Position numbers and translations under genes: made by a program. Below, piece by piece: positions 26,502-34,702 of a stretch of 64,000 bases of DNA (positions are counted from its first letter, which is position 1; each line of letters starts with the position of its first letter). The notes under the pieces are model-generated. The model ran no database searches. It had not been told where the DNA came from and worked only from the letters and a program-made list of their open reading frames with translations. The DNA is from Corynebacterium lactis RW2-5 (lineage in GTDB: Bacteria > Actinomycetota > Actinomycetes > Mycobacteriales > Mycobacteriaceae). The stretch spans positions 2,666,001 to 2,730,000 of the forward strand of contig NZ_CP006841.1 in assembly GCF_001274895.1 (NCBI RefSeq), given 5' to 3'.

Positions 26502-27449
26502 TTATTTCCAGAACGGGTCCTGAATCTCCTTCAGAGTCTTCACGGACGCGGCCAGACGCTCCTTTTCGTAGTCGTCGAGTTCTAGCTCGATGACTCTGCG
26601 GATACCCTTGCGGTTCACAATCGCCGGGGTTCCGATGTAAATGTCCTCCTGGCCGTACTCGCCCTGGAGGTAGGCCGAAACCGGGAGCGCGACTTCCTGG
26701 TTCTGGAAGATCGCACGGGTGATTCGAGCCAGACCCATGCCGATTCCGTAGGAGGTAGAGCCCTTGGCATCGATGATGTCGTAGGCGGCATCGCGGGTGC
26801 GGATAAAGATCGATTCCAGTTCGTCGTGAAGCTTCGGGTTATCTGCCAGGCGCTTGGCAAGGCTGACGCCAGCGACATTCGCGCTGGAGAGAACCGGAAG
26901 CTCGGAGTCACCGTGCTCACCGATGATATATGCGTGGACGCTCATCGGAGAGACCTCGAAGTACTCGCCCAGCATGTAGCGGAAACGGGCCGAGTCGAGA
27001 ATAGTGCCGGAGCCGAAGACGCGCTCGTGCGGGAGACCGGAGTACTTCCATGCGGCGTAGGTCAGAATATCGACCGGGTTGGAGGCGACCAGCAAGATTC
27101 CGTCGAAGCCACTTTCCATGATTGGGTCGACGATGGACTTCATGATCTTCATGTTCTTGTCCACCAGCTGCAGGCGAGTCTCGCCCGGCTTCTGGGCAGC
27201 ACCGGCACAGATGACGACAAGCGCCGCATCCTCGCAGTCTGCGTAGGTTCCCTGGGTGACCTTGGTGCGCGAGGAAGCCCACACAACGCCGTGGTTGAGA
27301 TCCATGACGTTGCCGAGAGTCTTCTTCTCATCGATATCGATGATGGCCAGGTGATCGACCGACCCCTGGTTGACAAGCGAGTAGGCGTAGGCGACTCCCA
27401 CGTCGCCAGCGCCGATGAGAACTACCTTGTTGCCTGCGGAAACCTTCAT
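26502..27449 (-). CDS. ldh: L-lactate dehydrogenase
   Basis: 315 residues from ATG 27449, with AAGAAGGAG placed well upstream. The Rossmann motif [15 protein letters not shown] is followed by the mobile-loop region [22 protein letters not shown], then [35 protein letters not shown] with the substrate-binding Arg. [16 protein letters not shown] carries the catalytic His. GSGT.LDSARFR marks it as lactate rather than malate dehydrogenase. The cytoplasmic enzyme reduces pyruvate with NADH. The pyk2 gene downstream points to a fermentative operon. It is divergent from the alpha/beta-hydrolase gene. Confidence 0.96.
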   Translation of the reverse strand: MKVSAGNKVVLIGAGDVGVAYAYSLVNQGSVDHLAIIDIDEKKTLGNVMDLNHGVVWASSRTKVTQGTYADCEDAALVVICAGAAQKPGETRLQLVDKNMKIMKSIVDPIMESGFDGILLVASNPVDILTYAAWKYSGLPHERVFGSGTILDSARFRYMLGEYFEVSPMSVHAYIIGEHGDSELPVLSSANVAGVSLAKRLADNPKLHDELESIFIRTRDAAYDIIDAKGSTSYGIGMGLARITRAIFQNQEVALPVSAYLQGEYGQEDIYIGTPAIVNRKGIRRVIELELDDYEKERLAASVKTLKEIQDPFWK

Positions 27450-27591
27450 ATACCCGTCTCCTTCTTTACCGATATGGAAAACCTTCCATTCGACAGGCTA
27501 CGCCGAATTCTGAAGATTGGCTCACCCAACCAGTGCCCGTTCCAACAGCAATTCATGTACGTCGGTCGCCCGTTTTTGCCATGATGGACTC

Positions 27592-29496
27592 ATGGGATTC
27601 TTGCGTGACGCATTGGCGGCGGCGAAGCCGTTAGGCCGCCAGACCGTCACGCCCGCTATCTACTCCGCTGCATCACAGTCCTTCTCACCTACTCTCACCC
27701 ACGCGCCTGTCAGCAGGACCCGCCGAATTCAGGCAGCGCTGCGCACAGTCCTAACCGGAACCGGCCGGGGCACCCTCAGGGGTACTCTGCGCGCCGGCAT
27801 CCCCTCGAACCCCGGGCTCATCGGCGCGGAGGTTGCCTCCTGGGCCGCGTTCAGCCCGTCATTGATGCCCCGCACCTGGACCGCAACGACTGTCGTGACC
27901 TTCACTGCGCAGGTCGCCGGCCACGTCACCGGAGTCGCCGTCGGGTACGGCTTCAATCAGGCCGTCAGGGCGCTAGCCGCCTCTCCTCTGGGGCGCTTCG
28001 CCCTTCCGCCCCGCCACCAGCGCGTTCTTGCCATCACCTGGCACGGAACTATGGCTACCACAACCATTGCCCTGTGGCTGAAATCCATCTCGCAGCAGCG
28101 TGAGATTGGCCGTCTGGTGGGCAAGGACTCGGAGTCGTCGGCACGCGCGCAGCTGGGGGCGACGCTCACGGCGAGCGGACTGTATTTGGCGACCCGAGGC
28201 CTAACCTTCGCCGCAAACTGGGGCTATGACCTCATTCGGAAAAACCTGCGCCCCTGGCTACCTCGAGGCCTGGCACCGGTCCTCAGCGGCGCCATCGTAG
28301 GCGGCACGCTGGCCGCGAGCGTCGACCTTTTGGTGGTTCGACGGACGCTCGAGAAGATTTCCGCCAAGTCGCGCTACTTGAATACTCTCGTCCTACCTGG
28401 GCGGACTCAGCCCTGGGAGCCGGAGCGCTCCGGCAGCCCCTGGTCCCTGGAGCCCTGGCATGCACTCGGCGCGCAGGGGCGTGTCGTTGTCGCTGAGGGC
28501 CCTCGCGCACGTGATCTCGCGGCGGTGGCGAAACGCGACATCACGCAGGTCCAGGAGCCTATTCGCATTTACGCGGGAAAGGTCAACGGCCGCAGCCTGC
28601 GCGCCCAGGTCGAGCTGACGATTCGGGAGCTTCACCGCACCGGCGCTTTCCGACGCGATCACCTCGTCGTCCACACCACCACCGGCACGGGCTGGGTACC
28701 CTCATGGTCCTTGCAGGCAGTGGAATTCCTAACGCTCGGCAACTGCGCCCAGGTTGCACTGCAGTACTCCGACCTTCCTTCCCCCGTGGCGTGGCTGACG
28801 GACCACGAAACGCCTCTCGCTGCAGGTAAGGCACTGATTTATCGCATCCAGCAGGAGCTGGAGCGAATGCCCGCCGACGACCGCCCGAAGCTCTACGTCG
28901 CGGGCGAATCCCTAGGTGGCTTCGGCGGCCTCGGGGCGTTCGCAGATGCACAGGACATGCTCGCCGGCGTGGACGGCGCCGTGTGGAGCGGCACCCCGCA
29001 GTTCGCGCCAATATGGAAAGAGCTGACCTCCAGCCGGGATGCGAACTCGCCGCACATCGCACCGGTTATCGATGGGGGCCGCAACATCCGCTTTGCCACT
29101 CGCCCTGAGGAACTTTTCCATTCCTTCTATGGCGCCGACCTCGGCGAATGGGAGTTTCCGCGTATCGCATTCCTCCAGCACGCGTCCGATCCCATCGTGT
29201 GGTGGGACTACCCGCTGGCGTGGCGTCGCCCTGCTTGGCTCGCCGAGCGCCTCGGCCGCGATGTCCTGCCCGCGATGCGTTGGTTCCCCTTCGTTACCTT
29301 CTGGCAGGTGCTTATCGATGGCGTCGCCTCTGTCGACGTTCCAGGGGGTCATGGTCATCGCTACGAGCAGGAGATGCTGCCCGCGTGGGCCGCAGTCTTA
29401 GGGGTTCCGCTTGACGACGACCTTGGCGGCGCCGCTGGCATGCGCTTTGCGCGTATCGCGAAGTGGATCAAGAGGACACAGCCGCCCCGGGCCTAG
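27592..29496 (+). CDS. Membrane-associated alpha/beta-hydrolase (Abhydrolase_9 family)
   Basis: 634 residues from ATG 27592 (MGFLRDALAAAK). The N-terminal half (about 30-290) has several hydrophobic segments, as in the Abhydrolase_9_N region. The C-terminal half contains LYVAGESLGGFGGLGAF, a G-x-S-x-G nucleophile elbow; a downstream ISFLQHASDPIVWW-like segment (Asp) and GHGHRY (His) can complete the triad. The architecture matches an actinobacterial family that includes M. tuberculosis Rv1069c. The likely role is an esterase or lipase at the membrane; the substrate is unknown. It is divergent from ldh. Confidence 0.88.
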   Translation: MGFLRDALAAAKPLGRQTVTPAIYSAASQSFSPTLTHAPVSRTRRIQAALRTVLTGTGRGTLRGTLRAGIPSNPGLIGAEVASWAAFSPSLMPRTWTATTVVTFTAQVAGHVTGVAVGYGFNQAVRALAASPLGRFALPPRHQRVLAITWHGTMATTTIALWLKSISQQREIGRLVGKDSESSARAQLGATLTASGLYLATRGLTFAANWGYDLIRKNLRPWLPRGLAPVLSGAIVGGTLAASVDLLVVRRTLEKISAKSRYLNTLVLPGRTQPWEPERSGSPWSLEPWHALGAQGRVVVAEGPRARDLAAVAKRDITQVQEPIRIYAGKVNGRSLRAQVELTIRELHRTGAFRRDHLVVHTTTGTGWVPSWSLQAVEFLTLGNCAQVALQYSDLPSPVAWLTDHETPLAAGKALIYRIQQELERMPADDRPKLYVAGESLGGFGGLGAFADAQDMLAGVDGAVWSGTPQFAPIWKELTSSRDANSPHIAPVIDGGRNIRFATRPEELFHSFYGADLGEWEFPRIAFLQHASDPIVWWDYPLAWRRPAWLAERLGRDVLPAMRWFPFVTFWQVLIDGVASVDVPGGHGHRYEQEMLPAWAAVLGVPLDDDLGGAAGMRFARIAKWIKRTQPPRA

Positions 29497-29671
29497 GATT
29501 CCTGGTGACACGGGAAAGGCGAGCTGCCGTTGGATTCGCTCCACACTTTTATTCGGCCCAAGTTATCAATTTGTTGCTATTTTGTAGCCTTTTCCACCGT
29601 GCGATAGCGGCGCATTGGCATTACGGTTGAATCTAGATAGTTAAGCAATCGACCCTTAGGGAGCATTGATA

Positions 29672-29836
29672 ATGAGCATTTTCGACAAGGCCAAGGAATT
29701 TGCTAAGAACAACCCGGACAAGGTTGACCAGGGTGTCGAGAAGGCTGGCGACGCTTTCGATTCCAAGACCGACAACAAGTACGCAGACAAGACCGACAAG
29801 GCTCAGGACGCCCTGCGTAGCAAGCTCGGCGAGTAA
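29672..29836 (+). CDS. Small MT0933/Rv0909-type antitoxin-family protein
   Basis: 54 residues, too short for many gene finders. It begins MSIFDKAKEFAKNNPDKVD and continues QGVEKAGDAFDSKTDNKYAD, a composition and layout I associate with the MT0933 antitoxin family (PF14013; Rv0909 in M. tuberculosis). AGGGAG lies about 10 bases before the ATG, and a strong terminator follows at 29894. It is rich in Lys and Asp with no hydrophobic core, so is probably disordered or helical. No toxin partner is adjacent: the flanking genes are an alpha/beta-hydrolase and sodA. A stress-related non-TA role is therefore possible. Confidence 0.85.
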   Translation: MSIFDKAKEFAKNNPDKVDQGVEKAGDAFDSKTDNKYADKTDKAQDALRSKLGE

Positions 29837-29893
29837 TTAATGTTCGGCCTGACGTCGAACAAACCCTGGAGCCTCACTAACTCCAGGATCACA

Positions 29894-29940
29894 CCCCGCG
29901 GGACATTTTCAGCATAACACTGAAAATGCCGCGGGGTTTT
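29894..29940 (+). terminator. Rho-independent terminator after the 54-residue gene
   Basis: Arms CCCCGCGG and CATTTTCAG (29894-29912, with a two-base bulge) pair with 29920-29936, loop of seven, followed by TTTT. Confidence 0.85.
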
Positions 29941-30009
29941 GGTGTCCACCTAGCGAGAGAGCTAAGCACCACAACACAACGATTTTAATGATACATCAAC
30001 ACTAAACCG

Positions 30010-30041
30010 GGAGGCGGGCTGACGCAGATCAGCCCGCCTCC
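30010..30041. promoter_or_regulatory. Perfect 13-bp hairpin upstream of sodA
   Basis: GGAGGCGGGCTGA (30010-30022) and its exact complement (30029-30041) around a 6-base loop. There is no T tract. It may be a second termination barrier or a protein-binding site. Confidence 0.45.
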
Positions 30042-30179
30042 AACCCATTTGGGGAGGTTCCGACCTGCGGATTTAAGATTTTCGTGCGCAATCTATTTCG
30101 TAATTAGTTGCGCATTTTCTCATCTGGAGTACCATCGACCGCACAAACAAAATCAATTCATTTCAGGAGGATTTCCAAA

Positions 30180-30776
30180 ATGGCTAAGTACGAACTTCCG
30201 GAGCTGGACTACGCTTACGACGCTCTCGAGCCGCACATCTCGGGCGAGATTATGGAGCTGCACCACTCCAAGCACCACGCTAACTACGTCAACGGCGCAA
30301 ACGCTGCTCTGGAGAAGCTGGCTGCTGCTCGCGAGTCCGGCGACTTCGCTGCTGTTACCGGCCTGTCCAAGGACCTGGCTTTCAACTTGGGCGGCCACAC
30401 CAACCACTCCCTGTTCTGGAAGCTGCTGTCCCCGAACGGTGGCGGCCAGCCGACCGGCGAGCTGGCTGAGGCCATCGATCGCGACTTCGGTTCCTTCGAG
30501 AAGTTCCAGGCTCACTTCAACGCTGCAGCCCTCGGCCTGCAGGGCTCCGGCTGGGCCGTCCTGGGTTACGACACCGTCGCTGGCCGCCTCGTCATCGAGC
30601 AGATGACCGACCAGCAGGGCAACCTCTCCATCAACCTGAAGCCGATTCTGCTTCTGGATATGTGGGAGCACGCTTTCTACCTCCAGTACAAGAACGTCAA
30701 GGCTGACTACGTCAAGGCTGTCTGGAACGTCTTCAACTGGGACTACGCTGCAGAGCTCTTCGCTGCTGCTAAGTAA
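30180..30776 (+). CDS. sodA: Superoxide dismutase, Fe/Mn family
   Basis: 198 residues from ATG 30180, with AGGAGG placed eight bases upstream. Metal ligands are visible: His in [15 protein letters not shown] (N-terminal), His in [13 protein letters not shown] (about residue 77), and Asp and His in [14 protein letters not shown] (about residues 160-164). The N-terminal two-helix domain and C-terminal alpha/beta domain are complete. Choice between Mn and Fe cannot be made safely from sequence; corynebacterial enzymes of this type use Mn. It dismutates superoxide in the cytoplasm. Codon use is highly biased (GCT, AAG, CTG), as expected for an abundant protein. A terminator follows at 30821. Confidence 0.97.
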   Translation: MAKYELPELDYAYDALEPHISGEIMELHHSKHHANYVNGANAALEKLAAARESGDFAAVTGLSKDLAFNLGGHTNHSLFWKLLSPNGGGQPTGELAEAIDRDFGSFEKFQAHFNAAALGLQGSGWAVLGYDTVAGRLVIEQMTDQQGNLSINLKPILLLDMWEHAFYLQYKNVKADYVKAVWNVFNWDYAAELFAAAK

Positions 30777-30820
30777 GCGCGCGTAGGCCGTTCGCATCCC
30801 AGCCTCGCATCAGACGCAAT

Positions 30821-30857
30821 AACCGGCTTTCGGGTTCCCCCCGAGCGCCGGTTTTTT
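30821..30857 (+). terminator. Terminator after sodA
   Basis: AACCGGC (30821-30827) pairs with GCCGGTT (30847-30853), with an internal CGGG/CCCG pairing and a run of six T. Confidence 0.8.
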
Positions 30858-30903
30858 GCTGTTTCCTCCTCTACCTGCTGCGCCGTGCCCTAGCCTGGCA
30901 CTC

Positions 30904-31746
30904 ATGAGCGCCGAACCCGCCACCAGCCATGTCACCGTCCGCTTCGAGCATCTGCTTGACGACGCCGCCAAAATTGCCGTTGTCTCACTGTCCCGGGCGG
31001 AAAAGCTAAATGGCCTGACGCTGGACATGCTGAAGCAGCTTTCCGAGGTTGCCCGTGAACTAGGTCGCGATCTCGACCTGCGCGGCGTGATTCTGCGCGG
31101 TGAGGGCCCATCATTCTGCGCGGGCCTAGATTTCGCCTCCGCCTTCGCCAAGCCGTCGAGGATTGTCACTGGCTTCATCCCAGATGTCCACGGTACGAAC
31201 CTCTTCCAGAGGGCCTGCTGGGATTGGCGCCGTCTGCCCGTGCCGGTCATCGCTGTTGTCCAGGGCCACTGCTATGGCGGCGGGCTGCAGCTGGCCCTCG
31301 GTGCCGATTTCCGCATCACCACTCCGGATGCAAAGTGGTCAATTCTGGAGACGAAGTGGGGCTTGATTCCGGATATGAGTGGCATGCGCACCATCTGCGA
31401 TGAGGTTGCCCCGGATGCCGCGAAGTGGCTGACCATGTCCGGTGAGGAGCTGGACGGCACCGCAGCAGAGTCGATTGGCCTGGCCACATGGGTGGCAGTT
31501 GACGCCGACGCAGCACTGGCAGAGGCCAAGCGTCGCCTGGAGCAGCTGGCGCTGCGCTCACCCGACCAGCTCGCGGCGACTAAGGCACTGTTCCGGGATA
31601 CCAACGCCAGCCCGCGGACAACTTTCCGCCGCGAGCGCGCCCGGCAGCTGGTGCTCCTGGCCAGGAAGAACACCGCGATTATCCGCAAAGCCGCGATGAA
31701 GAAGGCCACCCCGGTTTTCGCCCGGCGCGGAACCTGGCTCCGCTAG
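30904..31746 (+). CDS. Enoyl-CoA hydratase/isomerase family protein
   Basis: 280 residues from ATG 30904 (MSAEPATSH); upstream codons in frame are in the sodA terminator region. The crotonase fold is recognisable: SRAEKLNGLTLDML, then oxyanion-hole sequences LRGEGPSFCAGLDFASAF and AVVQGHCYGGGLQLALGADFRI. Acidic residues in WSILETKWGLIPDMSG may be catalytic. The C-terminal helices (SPDQLAATKALF) are complete. The family hydrates or isomerises trans-2-enoyl-CoA. No other beta-oxidation genes are adjacent, so the substrate remains open. Confidence 0.93.
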   Translation: MSAEPATSHVTVRFEHLLDDAAKIAVVSLSRAEKLNGLTLDMLKQLSEVARELGRDLDLRGVILRGEGPSFCAGLDFASAFAKPSRIVTGFIPDVHGTNLFQRACWDWRRLPVPVIAVVQGHCYGGGLQLALGADFRITTPDAKWSILETKWGLIPDMSGMRTICDEVAPDAAKWLTMSGEELDGTAAESIGLATWVAVDADAALAEAKRRLEQLALRSPDQLAATKALFRDTNASPRTTFRRERARQLVLLARKNTAIIRKAAMKKATPVFARRGTWLR

Positions 31747-31777
31747 CGAAAGGACGCCCCGCTTCCGCTCCTCTCGC

Positions 31778-33634
31778 CTATGGAATCGGCAGATCCTCTC
31801 CGTGCGGCAGGTCCTTTACTGCCAGGCCGGATTCGAGCCAATCGCGAACGTGGGCGACGGAGCGGCAGTCGTCGCCGTTGTAGCGCAGCAGCATCGCCCG
31901 AGCCTCGTCCGGGCCCAGCCCAGAGAAGGCCTGCTCGCTGACATATTCGAGGTCGACTCCCGTCGCGATGCGGTAGAGGTCCAGGGATGACTCCCCATCA
32001 ACGTCGGCGTCGCGCCAGTGAAAACCGGACCACGGCGCCACGACCTTCAGCCTCATCCCCACCGGGGAGAGGATCTGGCGCCGGGTCACCTTCAACATGT
32101 CGACCCACTGCTCTGATCCGATGAACTCATCGACCTCCTGCCTCGTTGGCACGACCACGGTCCGAGCGGGCGCGTCCACGTCGACCCCATCCGCCCCGCT
32201 TGCGCGCTCGGGCAACTGAAATTCCTGGCCAGCAAAGCGCGTCGCGGTACGGCGCAGCCAATAATTCTCACCCTCGGCGGCCCAGCAATAGGCGCGGAAA
32301 GTCTTGCCTTGTTCCGCCGCCTGCTGCCGACGTCGGCACAGGTACTCCCAGAACAGCGCAAAGTTTCGGGCCTCCGCGACACCGCCCAGCCCGTCGGGTC
32401 CCGGCGGCTGCCATGTCACAAAACCCCGGTACTCCTCGCCCGGCACCCAGGTTCCCCACAGGTACGCGCCGTCGCTGGGATAGGCCTCCATGTCGATGTC
32501 CATTTCCACATCGGCACGTGGCGCCGATGTCTCCCGGACCTTCCGCAGTGCCGGGACGTCGGCAAGCCTGGCTCTGGCGAGCCAACGCTGTTCCGGGCCA
32601 GCGGCGGGCGTGGAGTCGTCGGCGCGCGCGAGTGCGGTGACCGTGTCGATGCCCGCCTCCCTCAGCAGGCGCGACTTGTCGCCGGGAAGAAGCAGCGAGA
32701 TGTCGTCCGCGCGCGAGAGCTCCTCCAGGCATCGCTGCTGGTAGCGACAATTCTTGCACTCGCGGATGCGGCGGGGTGCCAGGGGCCACTGTCCCCATTC
32801 CCACCTCGTCGCAGGCTGCGTCTTGCGATTCAGCGTTCCCGCCACCACGTCCCGCGCGTCGCGCAGCGCCATGCGGTACGACGCCACCCGTGAGCCCTCC
32901 GTCGCCACGACAATATTGCGCGCGTCGAGCCCCATCCCCGTCACGCTAAGCGCGCCGACCAGGCCACTCGACACTCCCAGTCGGTGCAGCAGCGCAGCCG
33001 CCTGGCCAAGCGCCACCGCGTCCGGCCCGTGATGCCGCAGCTTCCGGTCAGTCACCTCGACCAGCGATTGGCGCACGGACCTGCTGAGGACCCCCTGCCT
33101 CCCGAGCCGCTCCACCGAGAGAAGCCGCGCTCGCACCGACTCCGCAACCGCGCGTGCCGACGGCCGCCCCTGCTTCTTCGCGGGCCGGGGACTGGACAGG
33201 AGGTGCCTGGTTACAAACAGGACCGGCATGTAGGTAGGACCCGGCGTAGACGGAGAATCGTCAATCTTGACGAGCAAGTCCGGGGTGCAGACCTCGTCAA
33301 TTCCCGCGTATACGCCGTTCGGCCCCGGACGCTCATGAGCAAGGACAGCACCGGCAATGACTTCTTCGCCGCGGGCCAGGGCTTCCAGGGTCTCCAGCTG
33401 CGCATCGGGGCCCTGTTCCACCTGGTAGAGCCCGGGAATGGATGCAAGGACCGTCGGCAAGCGGTGGCGCGGGGGCTCAGCGTCGGTGAGCATGCGAGAA
33501 CCCCGGGAAGCGGAGGCAGCTCGGGAATCTCGAGTGCGGCCAGCCTGAATGTCGAGGCCGAGTCGGTACCGGCAACCGATGAGATCGGCGCTGCGCAGGG
33601 TCGGGCGGTCAGCGCTGGGAAAGAGTTCATTCAC
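31778..33634 (-). CDS. TM0106-family RecB-like nuclease with C-terminal RNase H/DnaQ-like domain
   Basis: 618 residues. The N-terminal half is RecB/Cas4-like, beginning RSADLIGCRYRLGLD. A Cys cluster CKNCRYQQRC near residue 300 resembles the Fe-S ligands of Cas4/AddB relatives. The C-terminal half (about 385-618) has VEMDIDMEAYPSDGAYLWG with the D-x-E of DnaQ-type exonucleases, and ends with YNGDDCRSVAHVRDWL, a matching catalytic Asp. In the N-terminal part, GIDEVCTPDLLVKIDD ... YMPVLFVTRH lacks the usual D-x-K of RecB nucleases, so that domain may be inactive or structural. No CRISPR or cas genes are nearby. The role is presumably DNA repair, unproven. Confidence 0.85.
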   Translation of the reverse strand: MNELFPSADRPTLRSADLIGCRYRLGLDIQAGRTRDSRAASASRGSRMLTDAEPPRHRLPTVLASIPGLYQVEQGPDAQLETLEALARGEEVIAGAVLAHERPGPNGVYAGIDEVCTPDLLVKIDDSPSTPGPTYMPVLFVTRHLLSSPRPAKKQGRPSARAVAESVRARLLSVERLGRQGVLSRSVRQSLVEVTDRKLRHHGPDAVALGQAAALLHRLGVSSGLVGALSVTGMGLDARNIVVATEGSRVASYRMALRDARDVVAGTLNRKTQPATRWEWGQWPLAPRRIRECKNCRYQQRCLEELSRADDISLLLPGDKSRLLREAGIDTVTALARADDSTPAAGPEQRWLARARLADVPALRKVRETSAPRADVEMDIDMEAYPSDGAYLWGTWVPGEEYRGFVTWQPPGPDGLGGVAEARNFALFWEYLCRRRQQAAEQGKTFRAYCWAAEGENYWLRRTATRFAGQEFQLPERASGADGVDVDAPARTVVVPTRQEVDEFIGSEQWVDMLKVTRRQILSPVGMRLKVVAPWSGFHWRDADVDGESSLDLYRIATGVDLEYVSEQAFSGLGPDEARAMLLRYNGDDCRSVAHVRDWLESGLAVKDLPHGEDLPIP

Positions 33635-33754
33635 AATGTGAATTAGCGTAACGCCACTTGGGGCGAAGTTTCACGTTAAGCTTGGCAGAAAAGCACTGTC
33701 ATGCATCAACGCGAGTGTCTACACGCATCCGCGAGTAACAAAGCGAAGGAAAAA

Positions 33755-34534
33755 ATGAGCTTCTTGGGTGAATTTCGTCAGCGTCGGCGCGAGGCTGCCA
33801 AACTGGTCAAGGCTGCAAAGGCCAAGGCTAAGGAGGAAGCACGCCAGGACGCCAAGCTGAAGCGCAAGGCGCAGAAGGAACAGGCCAAAGCCGACAAGCG
33901 CGAGCAGAAGCACCAGCACAAGCTAGAGATTAAGGCTGCGGCCGACGAGGTTCGTCGGATGGAGAAGCTGAATAAGAAGGAGCTCAAGCTCGATAACCGC
34001 GCGCTGAAGCGCGCCGAAAAGCTGCGCAAGGCCCGCGCGAAGGACGAGAAGAAGGCGCTCGCCGCTAAGCACCGCTACCAGATGAAGATGGCGGAGAAGG
34101 TCCTCGAGCAGCAGAGGTCGCACGGATTCTCCAAGGACAAGGCAAAGTCGTGGATTGGCGGCGGCCGCCTGCTGGTGCCGGTGCTAGTTCCGCTGGCCTA
34201 CCGTGCCATCACCGCGGTTCAGCGTCGCAACCAGGAGGTCGAGGCGAAGAAATTCGGCGTCTCGGGTAGCGATGTAGCGCGCTTCCAGGGTTACGGCGCT
34301 CCCCTGCGCGCCCGCATCGAGGCGACCCGGGAGTCGCTGAAGGAGCTGGGCCGCAGCGGCACCCCGGGCACTGACGGATTTATTAAGGATGCGAACTCCA
34401 GGCTGAATGTGATGGAGGATGCCATCGCTTCCGCAGAGAAGATGACGCCAGATCAGCGCCGCCGTGCGCACCAGTCGCTGACTGCAGAGCTGGACGGGCT
34501 TGACCGCCAGATCATCAGCGAGCTGGGTGTCTAA
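33755..34534 (+). CDS. DUF6474 family Lys/Ala-rich coiled-coil protein
   Basis: 259 residues from ATG 33755 (MSFLGEFRQRRRE), with GAAGGA just upstream. The first 140 residues are almost pure Lys/Arg/Ala/Glu, a long charged coiled coil. A short hydrophobic stretch follows (GGGRLLVPVLVPLAYRAITA, about 146-165), then KKFGVSGSDVARFQGYGAPLRARIEATR and a helical C-terminus, as in the DUF6474 family of corynebacteria. Function is unknown; the basic coil could contact nucleic acid or membranes. It is divergent from the TM0106 nuclease gene, with about 120 bp between starts. Confidence 0.82.
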   Translation: MSFLGEFRQRRREAAKLVKAAKAKAKEEARQDAKLKRKAQKEQAKADKREQKHQHKLEIKAAADEVRRMEKLNKKELKLDNRALKRAEKLRKARAKDEKKALAAKHRYQMKMAEKVLEQQRSHGFSKDKAKSWIGGGRLLVPVLVPLAYRAITAVQRRNQEVEAKKFGVSGSDVARFQGYGAPLRARIEATRESLKELGRSGTPGTDGFIKDANSRLNVMEDAIASAEKMTPDQRRRAHQSLTAELDGLDRQIISELGV

Positions 34535-34702
34535 ATAGCTGGGGATTCCTCGAAAACTCGAGACATGGGTGCGCCCTGAGTTGAGCGGCAACTGTTCTGA
34601 GAGAGTCCAATCGGGGGCATTTTCACAGGTATTTACCCCCATTTTGCGGTTTTTCACTTGTTCGAATGGAAATAGTCGCGTAATAGAACTGTAATTATCT
34701 GT

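Larger units (their letters stand above)
29837..30179. other. Intergenic region upstream of sodA
   Basis: 343 bases without a gene. It contains the terminator at 29894-29940, a T-less GC-rich hairpin at 30010-30041 and a wide dyad TGCGCAA (30085-30091) / TTGCGCA (30108-30114) about 66-95 bases before the sodA start, which could be an operator. Confidence 0.6.
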
